DNA from: Anaerolineae bacterium
GTDB lineage: Bacteria > Chloroflexota > Anaerolineae > Caldilineales > Caldilineaceae
NCBI GenBank assembly: GCA_030432295.1
Contig: JAUIHI010000005.1
Location: 186,001-250,000, forward strand
Length of the DNA: 64,000 nucleotides
Direction: 5' to 3'
A program made the position numbers and the translations under genes. The notes under the pieces are model-generated. The model was not told where the DNA came from. It did no database searches and worked only from the letters and a program-made list of their open reading frames with translations. This document shows, in pieces, positions 7,239 through 17,300 of this stretch; positions within the stretch are counted from its first letter, which is position 1; each line of letters starts with the position of its first letter.

Positions 7239-9296
7239 ATGACTACCCCCACACCTCCTATCGCAACCGTCAAGCCGGTGGAATTTGTCAACCACGGCGA
7301 CCGGCGCGTGGATTCCTATTATTGGCTGCGGGAGCGGGACAACCCGGAGACGATCGCCTATCTGGAGGCGGAAAACGCCTACACCAGCGCATCGATGGCC
7401 CATACGGATGGGCTGCAAAAGACGCTCTTTGCTGAGATGAAAGGGCGCATCAAAGAGACCGACGAATCTGTACCTGTGGAGAAGAGTGGCTTCTTCTACT
7501 ACCGGCGCACGGAAGAGGGCAAGCAGTACGCTATCTATTGCCGCAAAGCGGGCAGCCTGGACGCGCCGGAACAGGTGTTGCTAGACCTGAACCGGGAGGC
7601 CGAGGGCAAGAAATATATGCGTCTGGGCAACTTCGCGGTCAGCCCGGACCAGCGGCTGCTGGCCTATGGCCTGGACGACAACGGCTCAGAAAACTACACT
7701 TTGCGCATCAAAAATTTGGAAACGGGCGAACTCCTGCCGGATGTGGTGACGAAAACCTATTACGGGCTGGAATGGAGCAATGACAATTCCGCGCTATACT
7801 ACACCGTTCTAGACGCGGCTATGCGTCCCCACAAGCTCTTCCGCCACCAGCTCGGCAGCGATCCGTCCACAGACGAACTGCTCTTCCACGAGCCGGACGA
7901 GAGCTTTTTTCTCAGCCTTCACAAAACCAAAAGCGAGTGTTTTGTCATTCTGCATCTGCACAGCGCAGTCACTCAGGAGGTCCATCTGCTCGACGCCGAC
8001 GACCCCAACGCCCAGCATCGGGTGGTCCAACCCCGCATCCACCAGATGGAGTACAATGTCGAGCATCACCGGGACGCGGCTGGCAACGAAAAATTGTACA
8101 TTACCACCAACTGGGAAGCCGAGAACTTCCGAGTGATGACTGCGCCGGTGGATGCGCCGGGCCGGGAGAACTGGCGGGAGTTCATCCCCCACCGGCCTGC
8201 CGTGAAGGTGGATCGGGTGGAAGCCTTCCGGGATTTTCTCGTCATCCACGAACGGGAAGCCGGACTGCGCCAGATTCGGGTGCAGAACGCCCAGAGCGGA
8301 GCGCATCACCGCATCGAACAGCCCGAACCGGTCTACACCGTTGGCTCCAGCGAGAACCCCAACTACGACAGCCGGGTGCTGCGCTACGGCTACACTTCGC
8401 TGGTCTCCCCGCCGACGGTTTTTGACTACGCAATGGACAGCCGCCAGCGGGAGATGAAGAAGCAGGACGAAGTGAAGGGCTACAACCCGGATGACTACCG
8501 ATCCGAGCGGGTGTGGGCCACGGCCAGCGATGGGACGCAGGTTCCGGTCTCACTCGTCTACCCCAAAGGCATCGCCCTGGACGGCAGCAGCCCGACCCTT
8601 CTCTACGGCTACGGCTCCTACGGATATAGCATCGATCCCGGCTTCAACAGCAGCCGGGTGAGTCTGTTGCAACGGGGCTTCGTCTTTGCCATTGCCCACA
8701 TCCGTGGCGGTGGCGAGATGGGCCGGGCCTGGAAGGAAAAGGGCAAGTTTCTGCACAAAAAGAATACCTTCACCGATTTCATTGCGGCTGCCGAACATCT
8801 GATCGCAGCTGGCTTTACCCGGCCCGAAAAGTTGGCCGCAATGGGTGGCAGTGCGGGCGGTCTGTTGATGGGCGCGGTTGTCAACCTGCGCCCGGACCTC
8901 TTCCGGGCGGTCGCCGCCCACGTGCCCTTTGTGGATGTGATCAACACAATGCTGGACCCGACGATTCCCCTGACTGTCATCGAATGGGAGGAGTGGGGCA
9001 ATCCCGCTGACCCGGAATTCTACAGCTATATGAAGAGCTATTCGCCCTATGACAATGTGGAGGCGAAAGCGTACCCGGCCATTCTGGCGACGGCAGGGCT
9101 GAACGATCCCCGGGTCCAATATTGGGAACCGGCCAAGTGGGTGGCCCTGCTGCGCACCCGCAAAACCGACGACAATCCGCTCCTGCTCAAGACGAATATG
9201 GGTGCGGGCCACGGTGGCGCGTCGGGCCGCTACGACTATCTGGAAGAGACCGCGTTTGAGTACGCGTTTTTGATCGATCAGGTAGCGGCGCGTTAA
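7239..9296 (+). CDS. ptrB: Oligopeptidase B (S9A serine peptidase)
   Basis: At 685 aa this has the usual family length. An N-terminal seven-bladed propeller (about residues 75-400) is followed by an alpha/beta-hydrolase domain. The predicted triad is Ser538 (GGSAGG), Asp623 (LNDPRV) and His658 (GAGHGG). 'LLYGYGSYGYSIDPGF' and 'EWEEWGNP', with its acidic pair, are typical of oligopeptidase B rather than prolyl oligopeptidase. They imply cleavage after Arg or Lys in short peptides. There is no signal peptide, so it is cytosolic. It has its own hairpin at the end, whose left arm includes the stop codon. Confidence 0.93.
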   Translation: MTTPTPPIATVKPVEFVNHGDRRVDSYYWLRERDNPETIAYLEAENAYTSASMAHTDGLQKTLFAEMKGRIKETDESVPVEKSGFFYYRRTEEGKQYAIYCRKAGSLDAPEQVLLDLNREAEGKKYMRLGNFAVSPDQRLLAYGLDDNGSENYTLRIKNLETGELLPDVVTKTYYGLEWSNDNSALYYTVLDAAMRPHKLFRHQLGSDPSTDELLFHEPDESFFLSLHKTKSECFVILHLHSAVTQEVHLLDADDPNAQHRVVQPRIHQMEYNVEHHRDAAGNEKLYITTNWEAENFRVMTAPVDAPGRENWREFIPHRPAVKVDRVEAFRDFLVIHEREAGLRQIRVQNAQSGAHHRIEQPEPVYTVGSSENPNYDSRVLRYGYTSLVSPPTVFDYAMDSRQREMKKQDEVKGYNPDDYRSERVWATASDGTQVPVSLVYPKGIALDGSSPTLLYGYGSYGYSIDPGFNSSRVSLLQRGFVFAIAHIRGGGEMGRAWKEKGKFLHKKNTFTDFIAAAEHLIAAGFTRPEKLAAMGGSAGGLLMGAVVNLRPDLFRAVAAHVPFVDVINTMLDPTIPLTVIEWEEWGNPADPEFYSYMKSYSPYDNVEAKAYPAILATAGLNDPRVQYWEPAKWVALLRTRKTDDNPLLLKTNMGAGHGGASGRYDYLEETAFEYAFLIDQVAAR

Positions 9297-9344
9297 AACG
9301 TTGAAGCGTTCGAACAGATCACCGCTCGAACGCTTCAACGTTTT
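9295..9344. terminator. Hairpin shared by convergent ptrB and arsM ends
   Basis: The two 19-base arms are perfect complements (9295-9313 and 9326-9344; AAAACGTTGAAGCGTTCGA). The left arm begins inside the ptrB stop codon. The stem ends in TTTT on the plus strand and, read the other way, also in TTTT, so it could serve both convergent genes. Confidence 0.6.
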
Positions 9345-9358
9345 AACGCTTTATTGTT

Positions 9359-10228
9359 CTATTGCTTCTTCGCCCGCACTGCGCTGCTGGTGAAGCGGCC
9401 CACGAGATTCTGCACGACTGTCGGTTCCAGGCTGCTCAGTTCGGTGGGCAGATCGCCCAGGAAATCGTCCAGATTGTAGCGGTGCTGGATTTCGATGTCG
9501 ATCTCCGAGAAGCCAGCGCTCTCCAGCAGATGGGTGAACTGGTCAATCGTCAGCGCACCGGCGATGCAGCCCGCCCAGCTCAACCCAGCCCGAATCTGGG
9601 CTTCGGAGACGGGAAAGCCGCTCAGGTCGCCGTCCACCACAATGTCGGAGATGGCGAGACGCCCGCCCGGTTTGAGCACCCGGAAGGCTTCGCTCAACGC
9701 GTTTTCCTTCTCCGGCGAGAGGTTGACCACACAGTTGGAGATAATCACATCCACCGAATTGTCGGGCAGGGGCAGATTCTCCAACTCCCCTTTGCGGAAC
9801 TCCACATTTGTCGCCCCGATTTTGGCCGCGTTGGTGCGGGCCAGTTCCAGCATTTTATCGGTCATATCCACGCCATAGACAAAGCCCGTCGGGCCCACCT
9901 GGCGGGCAGCCAGCAGCACATCCAGTCCGCCGCCGGAGCCGAGGTCCAGCACAACTTCACCGGTTTGCAAGGCAGCGATGGCCTGGGGATTGCCACAGCC
10001 CAGAGAGCTGGAGACTGCGGCTTCCGGCAGTTCGGTCAAGTCCTCGCCCAGATAGAGTGGGCTGCCACAACTGCCGCTGCTGTCTGTGCTGCAACAACTG
10101 CTGGCACTGCTGCTTGGCCCGCAGCAACTGTCCGCCACTGCGATCTGCAAATTCTCGTCGGCGATCTGTCCGTAGCGATTTTGCACTTCCGATTTGATGG
10201 CGTCGGGTGTGCGAAGTAGTGTAGACAT
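9359..10228 (-). CDS. arsM: Arsenite S-adenosylmethionine methyltransferase
   Basis: A 289-aa SAM-dependent methyltransferase. SAM-binding motif I is '[17 protein letters not shown]'. Three conserved cysteines match the known As(III)-binding trio of ArsM: Cys78 (LGCGNP), Cys166 (SNCVVNLS) and Cys221 (AGCIAG). It converts arsenite to methylated, volatile or less retained forms. An extra Cys/Ser-rich stretch at residues 35-54 ([17 protein letters not shown]) could bind more arsenic. It is the last gene of the arsR-arsN-arsM operon, 72 bases after arsN. Confidence 0.95.
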   Translation of the reverse strand: MSTLLRTPDAIKSEVQNRYGQIADENLQIAVADSCCGPSSSASSCCSTDSSGSCGSPLYLGEDLTELPEAAVSSSLGCGNPQAIAALQTGEVVLDLGSGGGLDVLLAARQVGPTGFVYGVDMTDKMLELARTNAAKIGATNVEFRKGELENLPLPDNSVDVIISNCVVNLSPEKENALSEAFRVLKPGGRLAISDIVVDGDLSGFPVSEAQIRAGLSWAGCIAGALTIDQFTHLLESAGFSEIDIEIQHRYNLDDFLGDLPTELSSLEPTVVQNLVGRFTSSAVRAKKQ

Positions 10229-10300
10229 ACGATTCTCCTCTGAAAGTATTGAAATGGAACGATAGGAAGACAGGATGTGCTGAATTGGGGGCGACGGCCG

Positions 10301-10765
10301 TCACGATTCTCCCAGATTCATCAAATCCTTCTTCATAGCCTGCGCACTGTCGGGACACGCAGAGGTGAATTCTATAGAAGCCTGCACTGCCGGGTCTACG
10401 GCAGAACGTTCAGCAGGCACAAAACCAAAGCGGGGAAACCATTCCGCCGCGGTTTCCGTGAGCAGATAGAGCCGCTGCACCCGCTGTCTGCGGGCCAAAT
10501 CAAACGCCGACTCGACCAGTTGGCGTCCCAGCCCTGTGCCTCGCAGCGGCTCTGCTACAGCCACCGAACGGAGCAGGGCCGAATGGCCGTAGCGTTCCAA
10601 TGCAGCGCTGCCAACGACCAGTCCGTTCGCTTTGGCGACGAGTGTATCCGTCAGATGGGTGGACAACCCATCGATGGGCAGATTGGATGCCCGCAGCAGA
10701 TTGTAGAGAGCGGGCACGTCACTGGGGGCAACGACTTCAATCGACAGCGTAATTTCTGGTTGCAT
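10301..10765 (-). CDS. arsN2: GNAT acetyltransferase of the arsenic-associated ArsN2 type
   Basis: A 154-aa GNAT-fold protein. The acetyl-CoA motif is 'LRSVAVAEPLRGTGLGRQLV', and the C-terminal 'LYLLTETAAEWFPRFGFVPAERS' is typical of the ArsN2 group found in ars operons. Its acceptor is unknown; the related but distinct ArsN1 acetylates arsinothricin. It sits between arsR and arsM on the same strand, with 77- and 72-base gaps, so it is very probably co-expressed and arsenic-induced. Confidence 0.88.
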   Translation of the reverse strand: MQPEITLSIEVVAPSDVPALYNLLRASNLPIDGLSTHLTDTLVAKANGLVVGSAALERYGHSALLRSVAVAEPLRGTGLGRQLVESAFDLARRQRVQRLYLLTETAAEWFPRFGFVPAERSAVDPAVQASIEFTSACPDSAQAMKKDLMNLGES

Positions 10766-10842
10766 TTTTCTCTCCTGACTCTACATCGAAAAACATCAAT
10801 ATAGTGGGCAAAAAAAGAGACCGACTCTCTTCCCATCCGCGT

Positions 10843-11244
10843 TTACGCGCGTTTGTCTGTGGCTATGCCAGCCAGCCAGCCCCGCAGTTGCTCCAACGCG
10901 GCCGGGCGCACAAAATAGAAAGCCCACAGTCCTCGCTGCTCACTCTCGATCAGACCAGCCTTGCGCAGCACGCCCAGGTGGTGGGAGATGGTCGGCTGGG
11001 AGAGATCGAACTGGTTTTCGATGTCGCAGACGCAGACCTCCCCGGCGTAGCGGCTGAGGATGTCGAGCATCTGTACCCGCACCGGGCTGCTAATGGCTTT
11101 GAAAAGGTGAGCCAGGGTTTCCGCCGATTCTACCGCCATCCCTATCACCGGGCCGGGCGCACAGCAGCCACCGGTTCCAGAATCAGCGGTCGTGCAGCAT
11201 TCGCCAGCTTCGATTTCCTGTGTCAACAGACTTTCCAACGCCAC
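10843..11244 (-). CDS. arsR: ArsR-family As(III)-responsive repressor
   Basis: A 133-aa winged-helix repressor. The metalloid-sensing motif 'GEVCVCDIENQFDLSQPT' carries the CVC of classic ArsR proteins, and ISHHLGVLRKAGL is the recognition helix. A 25-residue N-terminal extension adds two more cysteine pairs (ECC and GGCC). The GTG start is chosen because AAGGAG lies just before it. The longer frame runs back through the promoter and operator and a repeat hairpin. It probably autoregulates the arsR-arsN-arsM operon by binding the palindrome at 11260-11277. Confidence 0.93.
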   Translation of the reverse strand: MALESLLTQEIEAGECCTTADSGTGGCCAPGPVIGMAVESAETLAHLFKAISSPVRVQMLDILSRYAGEVCVCDIENQFDLSQPTISHHLGVLRKAGLIESEQRGLWAFYFVRPAALEQLRGWLAGIATDKRA

Positions 11245-11259
11245 GGCTTGCTCCTTTTC

Positions 11260-11277
11260 TTCATCACTGATGATGAA
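11260..11277. promoter_or_regulatory. Probable ArsR operator
   Basis: The palindrome TTCATCA-CTGA-TGATGAA closely resembles known ArsR operators (ATTCATCA/TGATGAAT half-sites). It begins at the last bases of the -10 box and covers the expected transcription start, so bound ArsR would block initiation. Confidence 0.8.
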
Positions 11278-11304
11278 TATATCATGTACATTGAAGTTTG
11301 TCAA
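11276..11304 (-). promoter_or_regulatory. Sigma-70 type promoter of the ars operon
   Basis: Read on the minus strand, TTGACA (11304-11299) is followed after 17 bases by TATATT (11281-11276). Both are near-consensus with ideal spacing. The operator overlaps the -10 end. Confidence 0.82.
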
Positions 11305-11337
11305 TATAGATTTGCCATGAATTTTGAAAATTGTCGT

Positions 11338-11376
11338 GCTAGACCTGCCAGGTTTCCCAAACCTGGCAGGTCTAGC
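11338..11376. repeat. REP-like hairpin, AGACCTGCCAGGTTT family
   Basis: The 18-bp arms are perfect (11338-11355 and 11359-11376) with a 3-base loop CCC. The same word forms a hairpin inside a coding sequence at 21276-21309. It lies between divergent arsR and xseA. Confidence 0.85.
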
Positions 11377-11423
11377 GTCGCGGGGCACTTGCAACCTTTC
11401 CGTGCCTGTGGTCAAATAGGCGT

Positions 11424-12635
11424 ATGAACCCAATTACAATTTCTGCCGTCACTACCCATATTGTCAATATTTTCGAAGGCGACGAACTTCTGCGGGATGT
11501 CTGGCTGCTGGGTGAAGTAAGCAACTGGAAGAAAGCCGCCAGCGGTCACATCTATTTCAGCCTGAAGGATGCCGGGGCCAGCCTGAGCGGGGTGATGTGG
11601 AAGGGCAACGCCTTCCGCCACACCTGGCTGCCGAGAGAGGGCGATCAGGTGATGGCCCACGGTTATGTGGGCGTCTACCCGGAGCGGGGCAGCTATCAGT
11701 TCTACGCCGATGAAATCCGGCCCGCGGGCCGGGGCCAGCTCTACGCCCAGTTTGAAATGCTGAAGGAGCAACTCGCCGGGGAGGGACTCTTTGACGCCGA
11801 GCGCAAGCGCCCCATTCCGGCAAACCCTCGACGGCTGGGCGTCGTCACCAGTGCGGGCGCGGCGGCCCTGCGCGATGTGCTGCGGGTGCTCTCCCAGCGC
11901 TGGCCCCTGGTGGAGGTGATCCTCTTCCCTACGCTGGTCCAGGGCGGTGATGCGCCGGGCCAGATTGTGGCTGCGCTGGAGGCCGCCAACCGTTTTGGCA
12001 ACGGCGGCACGCTCTTTGACGGCGATCCGCTGGATACAATTCTGCTGGTGCGGGGCGGCGGCAGCATTGAGGATTTGTGGGCCTTCAACGACGAGGGGGT
12101 GGCCCGTGCCGTCGCGGCCAGCCGGGTTCCGGTCATCGCCGGGGTGGGCCATGAGACCGATTTTACGATTGTGGATTTTGTGGCAGACCTGCGCGCGCCC
12201 ACCCCGTCCGCTGCGGCTGCTGCGGCTGTGCCCGACCGCTGGGAGTTGATCGAACAGTTGCGGGCTGTCCAGGCCGGACTGGTCCAGCGGGCAGCGGGGG
12301 AGATCGACTGGCAGCGGGAGCGGCTGGACGGGCTGCGCTCCCGCCTGCACCGGGCCTCGCCCCAGCGCCAGATCGACCTGGCCCGTCAGCGGCTGCTGGA
12401 CCGGGAAGAGCGGCTGCACCGGCAGATGGCCCAACGCTTGGCCGGGTTGAAAGAGCGGCTGGCCTTTGGGCAGGTGCGGCTGGAAAGCCTCAACCCGACG
12501 GCGGTCCTGGGTAGGGGCTACAGTATTGTCCAGCAGGCCGACGGCCGGGTCGTCACTGGGCCGGCGGCCGCGGCCGCGGGTGATCTGTTACGCGTCCGGG
12601 GTGCAAGCGGGGAGTACGACGTGCGGCGGGAGTAG
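11424..12635 (+). CDS. xseA: Exodeoxyribonuclease VII large subunit
   Basis: At 403 aa it is close to the usual size. An N-terminal OB fold (residues about 5-100) contains '[20 protein letters not shown]'. The catalytic domain has hallmarks '[17 protein letters not shown]', '[17 protein letters not shown]' and '[20 protein letters not shown]'. A charged helical segment (residues about 270-355) and '[13 protein letters not shown]' complete it. With XseB it degrades single-stranded DNA. No xseB lies next to it in this window. The next gene, a TIR protein, begins 26 bases after the stop, so read-through into that cluster is likely. Confidence 0.95.
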   Translation: MNPITISAVTTHIVNIFEGDELLRDVWLLGEVSNWKKAASGHIYFSLKDAGASLSGVMWKGNAFRHTWLPREGDQVMAHGYVGVYPERGSYQFYADEIRPAGRGQLYAQFEMLKEQLAGEGLFDAERKRPIPANPRRLGVVTSAGAAALRDVLRVLSQRWPLVEVILFPTLVQGGDAPGQIVAALEAANRFGNGGTLFDGDPLDTILLVRGGGSIEDLWAFNDEGVARAVAASRVPVIAGVGHETDFTIVDFVADLRAPTPSAAAAAAVPDRWELIEQLRAVQAGLVQRAAGEIDWQRERLDGLRSRLHRASPQRQIDLARQRLLDREERLHRQMAQRLAGLKERLAFGQVRLESLNPTAVLGRGYSIVQQADGRVVTGPAAAAAGDLLRVRGASGEYDVRRE

Positions 12636-12661
12636 AGTGTGTGTGATGGAGGAATGTGGCG

Positions 12662-14323
12662 ATGGCGGAAAAGCGTAACATCGAGTACGACAGCGATGCG
12701 GTTTTCATTAGCTATAGCCCGGAAGACATCGACTGGGCAGAGGACGAGCTGCGCCCGCGCCTGGAAAAGTCCGGTGTCAAAGTCATCACCGGTGAAGACC
12801 TGACCGGTGGCGCAACCGTCTCCCTGAACCGAGAACGGGCGATTGCCGACACCCGACGCACGATTGTGGTGCTGTCGCCTGAATGGGTGGCGAACAGTTG
12901 GAACGGCTTTGAAGCGGATATGCTGATCCATCTGGACCCAGCCGCCATCAAACGCAAACTGCTGCCTGTCCTCCTGCGCAAGACGGAAATTCCCCCTCGC
13001 ATTGCCCGCCTCACCGTCCGTGACTTGACCGACAAGAAGCGCTACGAATCACGCTTGGCCCAGTTGATCCGGGACGTGGAAGATTCTGTGCCGCCACCCC
13101 CGCCCGAAGCATTCCCCAACCGTTGGGAGTGGTATTGGCGGCAGGCGCGGCGGCGGGGCGCGACGCCGAGACGGGTGGCTGTGGTTGTGGCGCTGCTTCT
13201 GTTCGTCCTTCTCTCTCTTTTGCAGATTTGGCCCTTCCAGCCCAGAGATGTCTGGCTGGCCCAGGACGACCTGCCCGGTCTGGTGGTGATGCACAACACT
13301 GGTGCGGGGCTGGTGGCCGGGGCGCGCCACGATCTGGACAATTGCCCGACCGGAGAGGTCTATCGGGGGCTGGCCTTCCGCACTTTTGCGCCCGATGCCA
13401 CTTGGCAGTCCAGCCGGGTTCCCGACGATCTCCTCTGCCTACGGGATCTGAACGACCTGACTGATATTGTGGCCTTTGCTTCCTTTCCAGCTGCTCCCCA
13501 GTCAGTCTATGCGCTGACCCGTCAAAAGGGGATTGTTGTCAGTCGGGATGGGGGCGAGTCCTATGCGTCCCTGCGTAGCCTGCCGACGGAGCATTCCGGG
13601 AACAATGACCTTGCCCTGTTGGCTCTGTCGGGTAGCCCGGAGGCTCCGCTTTTTTGGGTGGCCGGGGCTAAAGGTGGGCTGTGGCGGGTGTCCGGAGAAA
13701 CGTGGAAGACCGTTGGGGCAGGGGAGGGTTGCGCTCTGCCCGACCGTCTAATCGCAAAGTCCTTGTGGGTGGAAGGGGCGCGGCTTCTGGTCGGGAGCGA
13801 GCGCCAGGGACTCTGGCTGATCGACGGGGATCGTTGCAGTCGGATGGACTCAGACGAGGCAAGCAGGCGCTGGGAGTATCTCCACCTCGCCTCTGCTTCC
13901 CATAGCGAAACGCGCTATATCGCTCTCGTACGGGATCGGGAACTATCGCCTCAATTCCGACTGGTCGTTCTCTGCCCCCTGACTGACGATTGCCAGAATA
14001 CCCCCTGGCCCTATAGCCAGCCTCTGTGGGTAGGTTCCCGACCTGTGACAGACCTTCTCGTAACCCCGCACCCCACTGGAGATGTGGTCTGGGTGCTAGC
14101 TGATGCACTGGGTTATGTGGTGGAGGGCGATCTGAACGGCATCACCCGCCACTACCCGCGTCTAAACCGCTGTCTGGTCAGTTGTCTGATAGACCTGGAC
14201 TGGCTGCCCACCGGCGAACTCTATCTCCTGGTCAATCCCCGCTACCTGCCCACTGCAAAAGTCACGGATGGCCATTTCTACACCTTTGGCAAAGGAGCCT
14301 GGCAGCGCCGTATTTGGCCCTGA
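12662..14323 (+). CDS. TIR domain - transmembrane - propeller-like protein
   Basis: A 553-aa protein. The TIR domain spans residues 12-142: 'DAVFISYSPEDIDWAEDEL' opens it, and 'WVANSWNGFEADM' keeps a Glu (Glu84) at the position used by NAD-cleaving TIR enzymes. One membrane helix follows (about 171-191) after RRRGATPRR, so the TIR end should be cytosolic and the rest outside. The outer part (about 195-553) has irregular blades such as 'LLVGSERQGLWLI'. The ATG is chosen for the GGAGGA at 12648-12653. It is a candidate membrane sensor with a TIR effector or adaptor; no partner is proven. Confidence 0.85.
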   Translation: MAEKRNIEYDSDAVFISYSPEDIDWAEDELRPRLEKSGVKVITGEDLTGGATVSLNRERAIADTRRTIVVLSPEWVANSWNGFEADMLIHLDPAAIKRKLLPVLLRKTEIPPRIARLTVRDLTDKKRYESRLAQLIRDVEDSVPPPPPEAFPNRWEWYWRQARRRGATPRRVAVVVALLLFVLLSLLQIWPFQPRDVWLAQDDLPGLVVMHNTGAGLVAGARHDLDNCPTGEVYRGLAFRTFAPDATWQSSRVPDDLLCLRDLNDLTDIVAFASFPAAPQSVYALTRQKGIVVSRDGGESYASLRSLPTEHSGNNDLALLALSGSPEAPLFWVAGAKGGLWRVSGETWKTVGAGEGCALPDRLIAKSLWVEGARLLVGSERQGLWLIDGDRCSRMDSDEASRRWEYLHLASASHSETRYIALVRDRELSPQFRLVVLCPLTDDCQNTPWPYSQPLWVGSRPVTDLLVTPHPTGDVVWVLADALGYVVEGDLNGITRHYPRLNRCLVSCLIDLDWLPTGELYLLVNPRYLPTAKVTDGHFYTFGKGAWQRRIWP

Positions 14324-14344
14324 GTTTCTGAATGGAGTTGCCCC

Positions 14345-17300
14345 ATGGCAGAAGAATTTACCTTTCCCAACCCGGCTACATTGCTGATCGGGCAGGTTTG
14401 GCTGGAGCAGCCACTGCCCCCGGGCGCACGTATCCGTCTGCGTCGGCGTCTTGCCGGGGCGATTGATAGTCTGACAGAGGGCGAAATCGGCGTGAATGGT
14501 CTCTTTCGCCTGGACTATACGCGGCCGGACATCTCTGGGCAGGTTCTGGTAGAGGTGGTGGACAGGGCTGGCAATCTGCTGGTTCCCACAATGCCTCTGC
14601 CTAGGGAAGGACTGACGCATCCCCAAATTGTGACCCCGGATGGCATGCGTCCTCTGGGTGAAGGGGAAGGCTTTGGTATCCCCACAACTCTGCCCCAGCC
14701 AGAAGTGTACTGGCGGGCCAGATACGAAATCCCCTCAGAACAGTTGAACCGTTCCCAGGACGCCTTGCTACAGCTACGCAATGCCTACGAGGCAGACGGC
14801 AGGGATATTGGCGCCCCGGAGCAGCCTGCGGATTATCCCTGGCGGCTGCAAGTTAACCCCACCACCGGCCTGCCCAAACTCTTGCGTAATCGTCTGCCCC
14901 AAGCCCTGCCCCCTATGGAAGAGGTGGAAGCTGTGCGAGAAGTGGTCACAAGTACGAATTTCTCCCATGCTGTCTTTGGCGTCGATCTGAGCGACTCTTT
15001 TGACGAGAATTTCCGCGCCCAGCCTACCATTCGCCTGGATGGTGGCGGGGGTGGAACAAGAGGATTGGAGCAAAACAGTCACCTGAGTTGGAGTCAGGTC
15101 TATCGGGGTGCAAACGGCAAGGAATACCCAGTGCTGGGTGGCGGCTTTCGTATACACGGACGCACTAGCACCACCGATATCGCCATCACCAGCAGCTATT
15201 TCCCCTTGAAAGCGGGGGCTGTAGATGTTCATGTGGTACTGAGCGAAGAGGAGATTCTGGATAGGGCAATGGCTGCATTGCTGGCCCTGCCAGAGATGCG
15301 TGCCAAGGCCTCTCTATTGATCAATCTATTGGCACGCCTGGAGCAGCGTAGGGGAATGCTGGCGTTTTTGGATCGCTTGCAGCCTCTGTTGCGCTGGCTG
15401 GGTCTGGCACAGGCTGCGCACACCCTTGTGCAGGTGAACCGGGAATCATATTTCATCACGGACGGGGAAACGGATCGGGCCTATCCGTTGGCAATTGTTC
15501 CCTACGCCGGTGCCTATCATCTGTCAGCCCGGGTCAGCGTGGCGCTGGACGAGCCGAGCATCTGGTATGTGGATGTGGATGTGCAGTCCGGGCTGATCGT
15601 CGGACGGCCCTGGCAGCCTGTGACCCATGCCCCGTTTTACGTGAATTCCGCCAATGCAGCGGATGGACCGCCGCCTGGAGGGGATTTTGGGAATGCCCCT
15701 TTCGGTTTTGGCGCGGAGCCGTCGCCGCCGCTGCTGATTCTGCCGCAGGCCAGTGGGACGAATGGAGAGGAGCGGGCGACGGTGGCGGTCCATTGTCAGC
15801 GTATTTACGATCATTTCCGTGACACCTGCGGCGCGGCCCAACGTCTGGATAGCCAGTTGCAGGCAGGCCAGCGTATCAGAATTGTGTTGGGGTCAAACGA
15901 GCGTACCCAATTCAACTATCGGCGCAATCTGAGCCAGAAGGAGATTCACTTCGAGCAAGGCCAGGAGTTGGGCATTCAACTGAATGCGGCGGGCAGCCTC
16001 TTGCGAGTCTTTTTTCCGGCTCGGGACCCGGAGGTGATATTGCACGAGATGGCTCACGCGCTTTTCTGGCTGATCAACAAAGAGCCGTGGGAAGATCAGG
16101 ATGTGGTCAGCCCGTTCGGTCGGGCGCTGCACGAGGGCTATGCCATCTATCTGGCCCGCTCGGTGGCGGCGGGCAACGACGCCACCGAGCGGAATCAGCC
16201 CTGGGCCAGGGGGATGTACCGGACTACCGATTGGGGGGATCGCTGGCGGCTGGCCCGACCTCAACGAGAGGTCGGTGCCGACTTTTTGCGTATGCCCAAT
16301 CAATTCCCGGCCCACAGCTTTGTACAGGGCTTTCATAACATCAGTCTGGAAGATTACGATATCGGGATGATCTGGGCCAGGGCCTTGTGGGATTTGCGTA
16401 CAATACTCGGCCCGGAACGGACGGATTATTTAGCTGTGCAGGCCTATCCCTATTTGTACGGTTCGATTGTCAATTTCGAGTCTGCGGCCGACGGGTTGAT
16501 CGAAGCAGACGTACGGGGAGAAAAGCTCAACGTCGGCGCGGCTGTGAACCCCATCTTTAGTACCCGGGGATTGGTGAGCAACGATGGGGTTTTCAGCTTT
16601 GTGCAAACCCCAGGTGGCACACTGGCCGCGGCCACAGATGGGGGGGCTAGGATACGGGATGCGGTTGGTTGGGTCAAAGACAGCACACCGGGAGCCGAGG
16701 CGATTGCCGGTGTGGTCTCTTTGGCAGGGGATGGAGAGACTCTGTACGCTGTTGCCATCCCGCCCCGATCCGCGCAGATGAACGGTCTGCCTGCGTGGCG
16801 GGTGGGATTGTACCGACGCCAAAACGATCAGTGGGCGGAGTTGGCCGGGCCGGGTGCAACTTTGCTTGGCGTCTATGTCCTGCGCCGGGCCGATGTAAAC
16901 GAGCTTTTCTTGACCACCACTAGCGGCGTCTACTGGGCGGGGGGCGGCGTGCCGGTGCCCTTGGGACAAAATGTCGGGGACCAGTTGCCCGCTCACGACC
17001 TGGTTATCTATGAGCAGGCTGGTGGACAACCCCGGCTGTTGGTGGCTGCCCGGTCCGCCAGCCTGGCCGTCCTGCGGGTGGATGAATATCTGGCCGGGAT
17101 TCCTGCTGCTGTCTGGAAGACATTGCCGACATTCGGCAACAGTCCTCGACTTGCGGCCCTGGCCGTCCGCAGCCGAGCCACACCGGCAGGTCCGGTGGAT
17201 GAACTGTATGTGGGTACACTGGGACAGGGGATTTGGCGGTTTGGCGTCAATAGTCAATTTCAATCCGCCAATCTGACCCAACGTTTGGAGGCCACTATCC

